From contig JBAYJY010000198.1 in the NCBI GenBank assembly GCA_041664945.1, positions 1 to 8,155 on the forward strand: a DNA stretch of 8,155 bases, written 5' to 3'. This stretch comes from JBAYJY01 sp041664945. Its GTDB lineage: Bacteria; UBP15; UBA6099. Under the pieces are notes generated by a model, which worked only from the letters and a program-made list of their open reading frames with translations, did not search any database and had not been told where the DNA came from. Of this stretch, positions 1 to 5,541 are shown piece by piece; position 1 is the stretch's first letter, and each line of letters begins with the position of its first letter. The position numbers and the translations under genes were made by a program.

Positions 1-614
1 GCGATCGGCGGCGCAGGCTCGTCGACAACCGTCATCAGAGCGGGTTTCGCGGTTGCGCCTGCCTTCATGATGAGCAGCGCGCCCGCCCAGTCGGCGTGAT
101 CTTCGTCCGGACTGCCTGAGCGGCAGTCGGCAAGAAGAGCCAGCCGTTTCGCGCCCGTCAGGTCCACGGATATCAATTGCGGTTTGTCGCCGCCCTTGAA
201 GAACGGCGTCACAACAACGCTCTTGCCGTCCACCCAGACTTGGAACGAGATGGCGCCTTTGCCCATCCGGGCGTCGTCCGCGCCCACGAGCGCCATGAAC
301 TTCTCCGCATCGCCTTTCAGGTCGAGCGCGATCACGCCGCCGCCGCGCAGGCTAAGCCCGTGCTGGAACGTCGCGCCGCGCAACATGATCGGAAACCCTT
401 CGTTCGTGCGGCCGGGATTGTTAATTCCAACAGTCTGCTTGAGAGCCGACGCGTCTATCTGGTCGAGCCAGAATCCGTTCGGAGGCGCAGCCGACTTTCG
501 CAACAGCGCCATTTCTCCGGCTGCGAACGCCTGCCTCGCGGGCGCCGCAATCGAGAACGCAAGCGCTATCAACGCGACAGCAGTTATTTTCGTGGCAAAC
601 TTAGCTTTTGACAT
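1..614 (-). CDS. Secreted NPCBM-domain protein, N-terminal part (partial)
   Basis: The frame is open from an ATG at 614 to the window edge, giving 204 visible residues; the C-terminus lies outside. An AGGAG site (620-624) sits 5 nt before the start. Residues 1-31 form a signal peptide: a lysine-containing start, a hydrophobic run at about 10-25, and an AFA|AG cleavage site. Residues about 47-188 match the pattern of the NPCBM domain, a putative carbohydrate-binding module: FWLDQIDAS at its start, a DLKGDAEKFMALVGADD stretch, a VWVDGK strand and a DHADWA motif (172-177) near its end. A proline-rich segment (PAPPI) follows and looks like a linker. In known families NPCBM often precedes a glycoside hydrolase, especially GH27 alpha-galactosidases, so an exported glycosidase is a reasonable inference, but no catalytic domain is visible. 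The usual GLGTHA-like motif is altered here to QHGLSLR. The upstream promoter-like sequence suggests independent transcription. Confidence 0.85.
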   Translation of the reverse strand, partial: MSKAKFATKITAVALIALAFSIAAPARQAFAAGEMALLRKSAAPPNGFWLDQIDASALKQTVGINNPGRTNEGFPIMLRGATFQHGLSLRGGGVIALDLKGDAEKFMALVGADDARMGKGAISFQVWVDGKSVVVTPFFKGGDKPQLISVDLTGAKRLALLADCRSGSPDEDHADWAGALLIMKAGATAKPALMTVVDEPAPPI

Positions 615-672
615 AGAAGCTCCTTGAACGGCAGACCACCGGCTTGGCTGCGCCTGATTTTTCTATTGGATT

Positions 673-702
673 ATTCTACCCGACCCCGCCGGACATTGTA
701 AA
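673..702 (-). promoter_or_regulatory. Sigma-70-like promoter for the NPCBM gene
   Basis: Read on the minus strand, TTTACA (697-702) is followed after 18 nt by TAGAAT (673-678). Each hexamer matches 5 of 6 consensus bases. Transcription would start near 666, about 50 nt before the ATG at 614. Visible only as a consensus match. Confidence 0.45.
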
Positions 703-765
703 GTTCCGCAGTCAGCAAGAAGTAGTAACATTAATATTGTTTATATAATGGATATTACAGTATTG

Positions 766-1116
766 TTAAAGTCCGAGCGCTTTTTGAGGATTGAGGCTGA
801 TCCTGAATAAATCACGGGCGTCGTAAGCTATCATGCCGGCAATCTGCGCGGCGTCTTCCGACGTTCCGGCTCCGATTCTAAACAAGTCATCAATAAAGAT
901 AAGGTTATCATCTATATCATTTGTGAGTTTCGACTGATCTCTTGTTGAAAAAACAGTTTTCGATTTTTCGTCGTGAGCGTACTGAACGATTCTTTCCAGC
1001 AAATCACAGGAGAGGTCCATTTCGAACAGACGCGTGACAACTTCGGTCAACTGGCCGGTCACGCCTTTAGTCGTCTTCGCCGTCGCGCTGTTTTTGGCAT
1101 TCTTCGGGCTGCTCAT
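766..1116 (-). CDS. Unrecognised 116-residue cytoplasmic protein
   Basis: I do not recognise this family. The ATG at 1116 is preceded by AGGAG (1123-1127) at 6 nt. A longer in-frame start at 1176 would translate the ribosome binding site itself (as GEER) and is rejected. The first ~20 residues are Lys/Ser/Ala/Thr-rich and probably disordered. The rest looks helical: an amphipathic stretch at about 21-50 (TEVVTRLFEMDL, then LLERIVQYAHDE), an acidic patch at about 66-76 (NDIDDNLIFIDD), and a C-terminal helix rich in Ala, Asp and Arg (EDAAQIAGMIAYDARDLFRI). There is a single cysteine, no signal peptide and no membrane segment. The gene stands alone between the NPCBM gene and the transporter, with gaps of about 150 and 215 bp. 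The spacing of hydrophobic residues and the strong start signal argue for a real protein; its function cannot be inferred. Confidence 0.7.
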   Translation of the reverse strand: MSSPKNAKNSATAKTTKGVTGQLTEVVTRLFEMDLSCDLLERIVQYAHDEKSKTVFSTRDQSKLTNDIDDNLIFIDDLFRIGAGTSEDAAQIAGMIAYDARDLFRISLNPQKALGL

Positions 1117-1122
1117 TTTGCG

Positions 1123-1127
1123 CTCCT
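1123..1127 (-). promoter_or_regulatory. Ribosome binding site that sets the start at 1116
   Basis: AGGAG on the minus strand lies 6 nt before the ATG at 1116. It lies inside the longer frame opening at 1176, which decides in favour of the shorter protein. Confidence 0.7.
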
Positions 1128-1331
1128 CTCCTACTAATATATATCGACAAAATAACAAGAAACACAACAGATTCAAAATAAAATTTCGCTGTATTTATCT
1201 AATTATTTAATTTTAGTTTGAACTATATTCCAAATGGGTATAAATAATAAAAACCTTCTTTTCAACATTCGGTTCCGGCTTTATTTATGTTTTGTCTTTT
1301 AGATAATATTGACGAATCCGGGCTTAAAATA

Positions 1332-2210
1332 TCACTTCGGGCATAATACAATCAGCAACGCGCCGGCGGACATAATGGCCGCGCTGGCGAGCCGGAACGC
1401 GATGTGCTTTTCGCCGAAGAAACGGTGGCCGAAAAGAATGCTGAGTATCGCCGAAAGCTGGAACAGCGCGAGCGCATAACCGACAAACATCATCCTGAAC
1501 GCAAGCAGCGTCATCGCCTGCATGATTCCCATCAGAAGGCAAACCATGGCGTAATCGCCCGCATGGCGGCGGAGCAGTTTTATGTTCGCGCTGAACGCGC
1601 GCGGCCGGAATGCCGGCGCGCACGCGACGCAGATTGCGAGTCCGAACGCGGCCCAGAAAAACAGGGTTGTGAAAGGAGAGCTTTCCACGACCGCTTTTTT
1701 GAGGAAAATAACGCCGACGCAGAAAGAGGCGATCCCGGAAAGTCTGAACCAGACGCCGTGCGACTTCGCCATTTCGGAGATTGAACGGCGCGCTTCGCCG
1801 GGCGCGTATCCGAGCAGAATGCTTCCGGCAACAATGATCGCAACGCCCGCGAGTCCGGTCGGGCCGGGTTTTTCATGAAGAAACGCGGCGCCGAGCGCGA
1901 GCGCGAGCGCCGGCTTGTAGGCGTTCAGCGGCCCGAAAACCGATAGGTCGGTGACGCCGAGCGACATGACCACGAGAACCATCCCGGCTGTGTCGAAAAC
2001 CGACGCGAGAACTATGTGTCGCCAGAACGCGGCGCCTGCCGTCGGTATCGGCAGCAGAAACAACGCGGCCGCAGCCGCGACGGTTATGAACGCGTAGGTG
2101 AACAGCACGATGTAAAGCGGGTCGGCGTTCCGTTCTGCCAGCCGTTTTTTGTAAAGGTCGCTCAGCGGCCCGGAGATAACGCGCGCCGCCACGAATCCAT
2201 ATTCAATCAT
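1332..2210 (-). CDS. EamA/DMT-family inner-membrane transporter
   Basis: The product is 292 residues, the usual size for ten-helix EamA (drug/metabolite transporter superfamily) permeases. Hydrophobic segments run through the whole protein, and the two EamA halves can be seen. The first ends in the family pattern PLNAYKPALALALGAAFLHE followed by a helix (about 115-135, then GLAGVAIIVAGSILL). The second ends with LFQLSAILSILFGHRFFGEK and a final helix (SAAIMSAGALLIVL). Such proteins export or import small metabolites; the substrate cannot be told from sequence. The ATG at 2210 has no clear Shine-Dalgarno site. No earlier ATG, GTG or TTG occurs in frame in the 40 nt upstream, so this is the longest plausible start, and a later one is possible. 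The first helix is rather short and polar. The gene lies 76 bp downstream of the CsgG-like gene but has its own promoter-like sequence. Codons are rich in G/C third positions (many GCG), unlike the AT-richer small genes nearby. Confidence 0.88.
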   Translation of the reverse strand: MIEYGFVAARVISGPLSDLYKKRLAERNADPLYIVLFTYAFITVAAAAALFLLPIPTAGAAFWRHIVLASVFDTAGMVLVVMSLGVTDLSVFGPLNAYKPALALALGAAFLHEKPGPTGLAGVAIIVAGSILLGYAPGEARRSISEMAKSHGVWFRLSGIASFCVGVIFLKKAVVESSPFTTLFFWAAFGLAICVACAPAFRPRAFSANIKLLRRHAGDYAMVCLLMGIMQAMTLLAFRMMFVGYALALFQLSAILSILFGHRFFGEKHIAFRLASAAIMSAGALLIVLCPK

Positions 2211-2264
2211 GCAGTTATTGTTGCATAGCGTGACGGGGGAAGCAAGAAACTCATTTCATCCGAT

Positions 2265-2295
2265 ATTATACGGATTGATCCAAAATTCATGGCAA
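2265..2295 (-). promoter_or_regulatory. Possible promoter for the EamA transporter gene
   Basis: On the minus strand TTGCCA (2290-2295, 5 of 6) is followed after 19 nt by a perfect TATAAT (2265-2270). The -35 element overlaps the stop codon of the upstream gene. The spacer is 1-2 nt longer than ideal. Transcription would start near 2258, about 48 nt before the ATG. Confidence 0.4.
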
Positions 2296-3978
2296 TATTA
2301 CATTGTTCTCAAGTTTCGAGAACCAATTAGCAACCGCCATATTGACGGCTTTCGGCAACAGTTCCGGGTCTTCGGCGGCTGCCGCTTTCGGCAGCGAAGC
2401 AGCGTCCGGCTCGTTTGCCGCGCCAGTGACTGTGGTGTCAAACGTGTTGTAAAGCCGTCTTGTCGAAGAAACAGCATTGAATGATTCGTAAAAAACGGTT
2501 GCGCCGCCGCACGAATCGACGAACCTAAGTTCGCCCCGGAAATTCAACTTACTGTCGCGCATGACATTGTGCTGCCATATATAGGCGCCGTACTTATAAT
2601 CGCTCTCATATCGTGTCTTCGCTTCCTGATAAGCATCTAATTCCTTTTTATATTCGCGCATTTTCTTTCTGCAATCTCCCTCTTTAGCTTCATCGCGTTT
2701 GCATTCAGGTTTTTTCGAATCAGAATGGCATTCTTCGGTTTTCGTCGGCTCGCTTTTGCATTCAGGCTTTCGCGGCTCGTATACATTGAAAACGGGATAG
2801 GGCGTCAGACGGTTCCGCTCTTCGTGATAGGAAATCCCGCCGGAAACGTCGCTAAGCGCGCCGATGACCGTCAGAGCGACGCCGGCGACGCAGGTCTTAT
2901 TTTCGGCGCCGGATTCTTTCTTGCCTGAAGCGGCAGTTCCAGTAGCCTTAACTTTGGCTTCTTTACTCTCCGGATTAGTGAGCCGCAACCAGCTATAACC
3001 TCCAAGCCGGCTCTCAATCTCAGCTTTCATTACGTCGACAATTTCCGCGCCCCGCCCTGAATTGTCAGTCAACCCGGCGACCGACACGCTGCTGTAGCCT
3101 CGCAAATCGGGATATGTCGCCATTACCGGCTTCGCGGAAAGAGCGTCCAAACGCCTGCCAGCGGTTTCATTGCGCAGAACCATCTCGTTCGGCGCGACGA
3201 TCATCACCCTGTATTTCTTCGCTTCCTGTTTCGCGCACATCATAAAATCGTTCGGCTTCACCGCGCTCGTGTCGCATGGAAGCTCTTTTTTAATCGCATC
3301 CGGCAGATTCTTTATGTTTCCGCTGTTGAGAACAAATATGTTATGTCCATCGGCCATTCTGTAAATAAAATCATAGACGTCCAATGCAGAATAATATTTC
3401 GCGTCGCACATAAACCCCATATCTTCGAGGTTGGGCTTTTTCAACGTGAATTCCGAATACACGATGCAGTCATAAATATCGGTTCTGAAAGCTAAAGCGG
3501 CATTTGTTCTTCCGCCTGATTTCTTCATGAAAGCCTTTATTCCGATCTTCAGCGCGTTTATATTCGGCGCGCTTATCAGCAAAGCCCCGTTCGGATTGGG
3601 CACCACTTTCGGCCTATAATCGATAAGCAACTCATGCGGTCCGAGATTCATATAATCGGAGCCGAACATTTCCTTTAAAGCGCCGACGCCGCCGTCCGGT
3701 TTGCTGCGGTTGACCAGTATCACGGATGACTCTTCTTTCTCCGCCCCGCGGCCGTAAATATATTTGTTTGACGCCGCGTCTTTCTCCAGAACAAACACCC
3801 GTGGTTTCCTCGGGAAAAAACCATAAAAAGATAACACAAGACCGCTGTCGTTGTCGTTCGAGACCACATACACCGGCTGCTCTTTAGCAAAACAGTCGGA
3901 AACTGACAATGCCGCCGGCAATAGCGCTGTAGCGGCAAAAACAGAGAGTCTGAAAATGAACGCGCAAAATCTATTCAT
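2287..3978 (-). CDS. Exported protein with CsgG/LpoB-like C-terminal domain and cysteine-rich insert
   Basis: 563 residues. The ATG at 3978 follows AGGAGG (3985-3990) at 6 nt. Residues 1-31 are a signal peptide with probable cleavage after CFA; Cys29 is not in a lipobox, so a lipoprotein is unlikely. Residues about 35-285 are an alpha/beta region I do not recognise, with strands such as SSVILVN and GALLISAPN, the second followed by a helix, loosely like the nucleotide- or ligand-fold repeats of envelope proteins. From about 293, YSSVSVAGLTDNSGRGAEIV, then a helix (VMKAEIESRL), VAGVALTVIGALSDVSGGISY, and later LNFRGELRFVDSCGGATVFYES (478-499) follow the strand order of the CsgG/LpoB/TolB-N-like periplasmic fold. 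A charged insert (about 335-465) interrupts this fold and carries four cysteines (407, 417, 426, 436) and a helical Lys/Glu/Tyr stretch. The final helix includes AVNMAVANWFSKLE. Location is probably periplasmic. The CsgG-like assignment comes from pattern only and is moderately sure. Confidence 0.75.
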   Translation of the reverse strand: MNRFCAFIFRLSVFAATALLPAALSVSDCFAKEQPVYVVSNDNDSGLVLSFYGFFPRKPRVFVLEKDAASNKYIYGRGAEKEESSVILVNRSKPDGGVGALKEMFGSDYMNLGPHELLIDYRPKVVPNPNGALLISAPNINALKIGIKAFMKKSGGRTNAALAFRTDIYDCIVYSEFTLKKPNLEDMGFMCDAKYYSALDVYDFIYRMADGHNIFVLNSGNIKNLPDAIKKELPCDTSAVKPNDFMMCAKQEAKKYRVMIVAPNEMVLRNETAGRRLDALSAKPVMATYPDLRGYSSVSVAGLTDNSGRGAEIVDVMKAEIESRLGGYSWLRLTNPESKEAKVKATGTAASGKKESGAENKTCVAGVALTVIGALSDVSGGISYHEERNRLTPYPVFNVYEPRKPECKSEPTKTEECHSDSKKPECKRDEAKEGDCRKKMREYKKELDAYQEAKTRYESDYKYGAYIWQHNVMRDSKLNFRGELRFVDSCGGATVFYESFNAVSSTRRLYNTFDTTVTGAANEPDAASLPKAAAAEDPELLPKAVNMAVANWFSKLENNVILP

Positions 3979-4140
3979 GAGTCGCCTCCTGCTTCCGGAG
4001 CTATCGCTTTATACGTTGCTGATTACCAATGAAGCTGTAATTTAATGGGCGAATACGAGAATTGATTACACAAAAATAATATTTATTATTGCGCCCGCTG
4101 CGAACGGCTTATAACCGACTTGATTAATATTTATTCGGAG

Positions 4141-4199
4141 CCTGCCTTGAAATACCGGATCCCTCAAGGGCATGTAAGGTTCAAGTCCGGTCACCGGCA
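4141..4199 (+). other. Degenerate tRNA(Ser/Leu)-like 3' half
   Basis: In order, and at roughly class II tRNA spacing, there are: an anticodon-loop-like CTTGAAA (4146-4152, would read TGA, Ser), a variable-arm-like hairpin CCC-TCAA-GGG (4161-4170), a T-loop-like GGTTCAAGTCC (4178-4188), and an acceptor-like CACCGGC plus discriminator A (4192-4199). However, the anticodon stem does not pair, the T stem keeps only two of five pairs, and no 5' acceptor (GCCGGTG) or D arm is found upstream. This is not a functional tRNA. It may be a decayed tRNA end or attachment-site relic, or chance. Confidence 0.25.
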
Positions 4200-4299
4200 T
4201 TTATTCTACTTGTTATTTTATTGAGTTATATTTGTTTTTCTCGAAAGGCGACTTGAGAATTTGCCGGCGCGTAGGAGCGATTCACTATGCGATCCCAAA

Positions 4300-4316
4300 A
4301 GAGCCGCGTGAGCTCT
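4300..4316 (-). terminator. Weak terminator candidate after the 99-residue gene
   Basis: Read on the minus strand, AGAGC (4312-4316) pairs with GCTCT (4300-4304) across a 7-nt loop and runs straight into a TTTT tract, 36 nt past the stop codon. Five base pairs is short, so the call is tentative. A second small inverted repeat, GCCTT/AAGGC (4319-4338), lies between the stop and this hairpin. Confidence 0.3.
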
Positions 4317-4351
4317 ATGCCTTATGTTCTTCGAAGGCTACTCAACTTCTT

Positions 4352-4651
4352 TTAGTCGCTGTATTTGTTTTTCATCACTTCGCGGATGTCTTTCAGGCTA
4401 AACCGGTCGTCTTTATCCGGCTTGACAAATTCCGACTGTTCTCCGAAAACGACTTCTCTATGTTTTTTGACTTTGTTCACAATGTCCACGTCGTCGCCGA
4501 ATTTTTTCCGGACAAGCTTCTTGAACTCCTCGACCGAAACACCTTTTTCCCTGAACCTTTTTGCTGTCTGGTCTTTATCGATCTTCGTTCCTTCGATTAT
4601 CTTTTCCTCGGCGCTGTAGTATTCGATTATAATTTGGATTTTTTGAGCCAT
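4352..4651 (-). CDS. Unrecognised 99-residue highly charged protein
   Basis: I do not recognise this family. The ATG at 4651 is preceded by GGAGG (4657-4661) at 5 nt; an upstream in-frame ATG at 4669 would place that site inside the coding region and is rejected. The protein begins with a strand-like MAQKIQIIIEYY, then a Lys/Glu/Asp-rich, largely helical body (EEFKKLVRKKFGDDVDIVNKV at about 41-61, then a basic patch KKHREVVFG), and ends in a helix SLKDIREVMKNKY. There is no cysteine, signal peptide or membrane segment, so it should be a small soluble cytoplasmic protein. The alternation of charged and hydrophobic residues looks like true coding sequence. A promoter with a perfect TTGACA lies about 40-65 nt upstream and a weak terminator follows, so it is probably transcribed alone. 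Confidence 0.75.
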   Translation of the reverse strand: MAQKIQIIIEYYSAEEKIIEGTKIDKDQTAKRFREKGVSVEEFKKLVRKKFGDDVDIVNKVKKHREVVFGEQSEFVKPDKDDRFSLKDIREVMKNKYSD

Positions 4652-4656
4652 ATATT

Positions 4657-4661
4657 CCTCC
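4657..4661 (-). promoter_or_regulatory. Ribosome binding site that sets the start at 4651
   Basis: GGAGG on the minus strand, 5 nt before the ATG at 4651. It lies within the longer frame opening at 4669 and so argues against that start. Confidence 0.7.
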
Positions 4662-4688
4662 CGCGACATTCACAGCAAATTCGCATTT

Positions 4689-4717
4689 AGCTTAAACAGT
4701 GATATCGCCTGTGTCAA
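4689..4717 (-). promoter_or_regulatory. Promoter candidate for the 99-residue gene
   Basis: On the minus strand a perfect TTGACA (4712-4717) is followed after 17 nt by TAAGCT (4689-4694), a weak -10. Transcription would start near 4682, about 30 nt before the ATG. A perfect TATAAT (4720-4725) lies just upstream but lacks a -35 at a normal distance, so either element could be the one in use. Confidence 0.4.
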
Positions 4718-4743
4718 ATATTATAAACGAAAAGCGCCGAAAG

Positions 4744-4965
4744 TCATGTAAATGCGCAAACACGCTTCGCGACTTCACTCGGCGACCCGACACGGGTTCT
4801 CTTCCAGCCGTCTTCCCGGCGCCGGATGATTACAGTGAACTTTCTGCTATCTTCTGATATTTTCGAGATTCCCAAATCATTATCTCTAAAGGCTACCCGC
4901 TTATTGAACTTTTTTTCTAACTTTGTTATGCGCCGGAAAGGCGAAACAAAAACAGCCACATACAC
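4744..4965 (-). CDS. Possible 73-residue protein, start uncertain
   Basis: An open frame of 73 codons from a GTG at 4965 (a second GTG lies at 4959) to TGA at 4744. The upstream in-frame stop is at 4981-4983, so it cannot be much longer. Neither GTG has a Shine-Dalgarno site, which is the main doubt. The composition looks coding: a basic helical segment (ITKLEKKFNKRVAF), a strand-turn-strand pattern (KFTVIIRRREDGWKRTRV at about 42-59) and a final helix (SPSEVAKRVCAF). No signal peptide or clear membrane segment. It lies 92 bp upstream of the 99-residue gene on the same strand and could share its transcript. Family unknown; it may be a small nucleic-acid-binding protein given the charge, but this is a guess. 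Confidence 0.35.
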   Translation of the reverse strand: MYVAVFVSPFRRITKLEKKFNKRVAFRDNDLGISKISEDSRKFTVIIRRREDGWKRTRVGSPSEVAKRVCAFT

Positions 4966-4973
4966 AAATATTG

Positions 4974-5018
4974 CAACCGATTATGCTCAATTATTTAAAA
5001 AGTTCAGTCTTTCGGTTG
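4974..5018. repeat. Inverted repeat between divergent ORFs
   Basis: CAACCGA (4974-4980) and TCGGTTG (5012-5018) are perfect 7-nt inverted repeats separated by 31 AT-rich bases. A perfect 10-bp palindrome CGGCATGCCG (5025-5034) follows closely. They lie in the gap between the doubtful minus-strand ORF and the plus-strand 59-residue gene, where an operator could sit. No regulator is known. Confidence 0.3.
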
Positions 5019-5091
5019 AAAATACGGCATGCCGATTGCGTTTTTGGGTGAAACTGATGTAATATTTAGAAAATGCCGGATAGATTATAGA

Positions 5092-5100
5092 GAGGTGATC
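5092..5100 (+). promoter_or_regulatory. Near-ideal ribosome binding site before GTG 5104
   Basis: GAGGTGATC matches nine consecutive bases of the usual anti-Shine-Dalgarno complement and lies 3 nt before the GTG at 5104. It fixes the start there rather than at the upstream in-frame ATG (5029), which has no such site. Confidence 0.75.
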
Positions 5101-5103
5101 CAA

Positions 5104-5283
5104 GTGAAAATACTCTCGATCGTCGCATTGCTATCCAGCTTGGCTTTGTACGCTCTTGCACTGTTAGTCAAATTCGGAATTGTAAGCGCATGGGAAACAA
5201 GGCCTGTGTCGCTGATCGGCATCGCCGGAGTGAACGCAGTGATTGCTATCGCTTTCGGAGTGCTGAGTCTGGGAAAAAAATAG
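5104..5283 (+). CDS. Small two-helix membrane protein (59 residues)
   Basis: The start is a GTG placed by a near-ideal ribosome binding site. The product has a hydrophobic helix at about 3-23 (ILSIVALLSSLALYALALLV), a short polar loop (KFGIVSAWETRP) with one Trp, and a second helix at about 35-55 (VSLIGIAGVNAVIAIAFGVL) ending in LGKK. Lysines at both ends and in the loop give no clear topology. It is probably an inner-membrane miniprotein with a helical hairpin. I do not recognise a family. Small membrane proteins of this shape include subunits, regulators and toxins, and nothing separates these here. It stands alone: the nearest plus-strand gene starts 327 bp later with its own promoter. A -10-like TAATAT lies near 5060 with only a poor -35. 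Confidence 0.7.
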   Translation: MKILSIVALLSSLALYALALLVKFGIVSAWETRPVSLIGIAGVNAVIAIAFGVLSLGKK

Positions 5284-5334
5284 GATTTTTGATAGCGAAG
5301 CTCTATTTTCCAGAATTCGACTTTAGAATTCGGG

Positions 5335-5362
5335 CCATCGGAATTTTACATGCGTCCGATGG
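5335..5362 (+). repeat. 8-bp inverted repeat downstream of the 59-residue gene
   Basis: CCATCGGA (5335-5342) pairs perfectly with TCCGATGG (5355-5362) across a 12-nt AT-rich loop. It lies 52 nt past the stop codon and has no T tract after it, so it is a poor intrinsic terminator. It may be a transcript 3'-end hairpin or a protein-binding site. Just before it, AGAATTCG occurs twice (5312-5332 area). Confidence 0.4.
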
Positions 5363-5443
5363 ATATGTGCGATTGTACGGCTACGGTTTATTTGATTTTC
5401 GTAATAATTTAGTTGTCGGGCTGTGAGTGTATTGATAACATGG

Positions 5444-5478
5444 GTTTTAACGCGGGAATAATAATCCGCTTAAAGCGG
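5444..5478 (+). repeat. Bulged hairpin with a competing alternative fold
   Basis: TTTAA-c-GCGG (5446-5455) pairs with CCGC-TTAAA (5466-5474) across a 10-nt loop, with one bulged C at 5451 and two more pairs outside it (5444-5445 with 5475-5476). The same CCGC (5466-5469) can instead pair with GCGG at 5475-5478 over a TTAAA loop. TGGG (5441-5444) and CCCA (5480-5483) flank the element, and TTTT follows at 5484-5487. It may be a terminator for the small gene or a switch-like element before the promoter of the barrel gene. Confidence 0.4.
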
Positions 5479-5502
5479 GCCCATTTTCATCATAAACAAT
5501 TC

Positions 5503-5532
5503 TTGACACGGACCCGTCTCGCAAAGTAGACT
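5503..5532 (+). promoter_or_regulatory. Promoter of the SH3/barrel gene
   Basis: A perfect TTGACA (5503-5508) is followed after 18 nt by TAGACT (5527-5532, 4 of 6). Transcription would start near 5539, leaving a leader of about 70 nt that begins just before a hairpin. This is the best promoter in the window. Confidence 0.55.
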
Positions 5533-5541
5533 GATGGAAAG

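Larger units (their letters stand above)
3979..4351. other. AT-rich intergenic region (373 bp)
   Basis: No convincing gene. The left part holds the leader of the CsgG-like gene, with a TATAAA (4008-4013, minus strand) but no good -35. The middle (about 4040-4140) is very AT-rich. Positions 4141-4199 resemble the 3' half of a class II tRNA. The right part holds a weak terminator candidate for the 99-residue gene. A 44-codon minus-strand frame starting at 4200 is only the antisense of the tRNA-like stretch. Confidence 0.6.

Noticed and set aside
177..627. Two long plus-strand open frames at the left edge
   Set aside because: They are antisense shadows of the minus-strand NPCBM gene, which has a signal peptide, ribosome binding site and domain match. 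The plus-strand translations are Arg/Pro/Ala-rich and pattern-free.
1183..1268. 21-codon minus-strand frame as a leader peptide
   Set aside because: No ribosome binding site, AT-rich composition, and no attenuator-like hairpin after it.
1404..1878. Plus- and minus-strand frames inside the transporter gene
   Set aside because: Arg- and Ala-rich translations typical of other frames of a GC-rich membrane protein gene; the EamA reading explains the region.
4070..4200. 44-codon minus-strand frame beginning MPVTGLEP
   Set aside because: The reading is the antisense of the tRNA-like stretch, a common source of false small proteins; no ribosome binding site.
4232..4690. 152-codon plus-strand frame rich in Phe
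   Set aside because: Fully antisense to the 99-residue gene, whose Lys/Glu codons read as Phe/Leu on the other strand; no ribosome binding site.
4826..5062. 78-codon plus-strand frame opposite the doubtful 73-residue ORF
   Set aside because: No start signal; it spans the inverted repeats and ends just before the real start of the small membrane protein.
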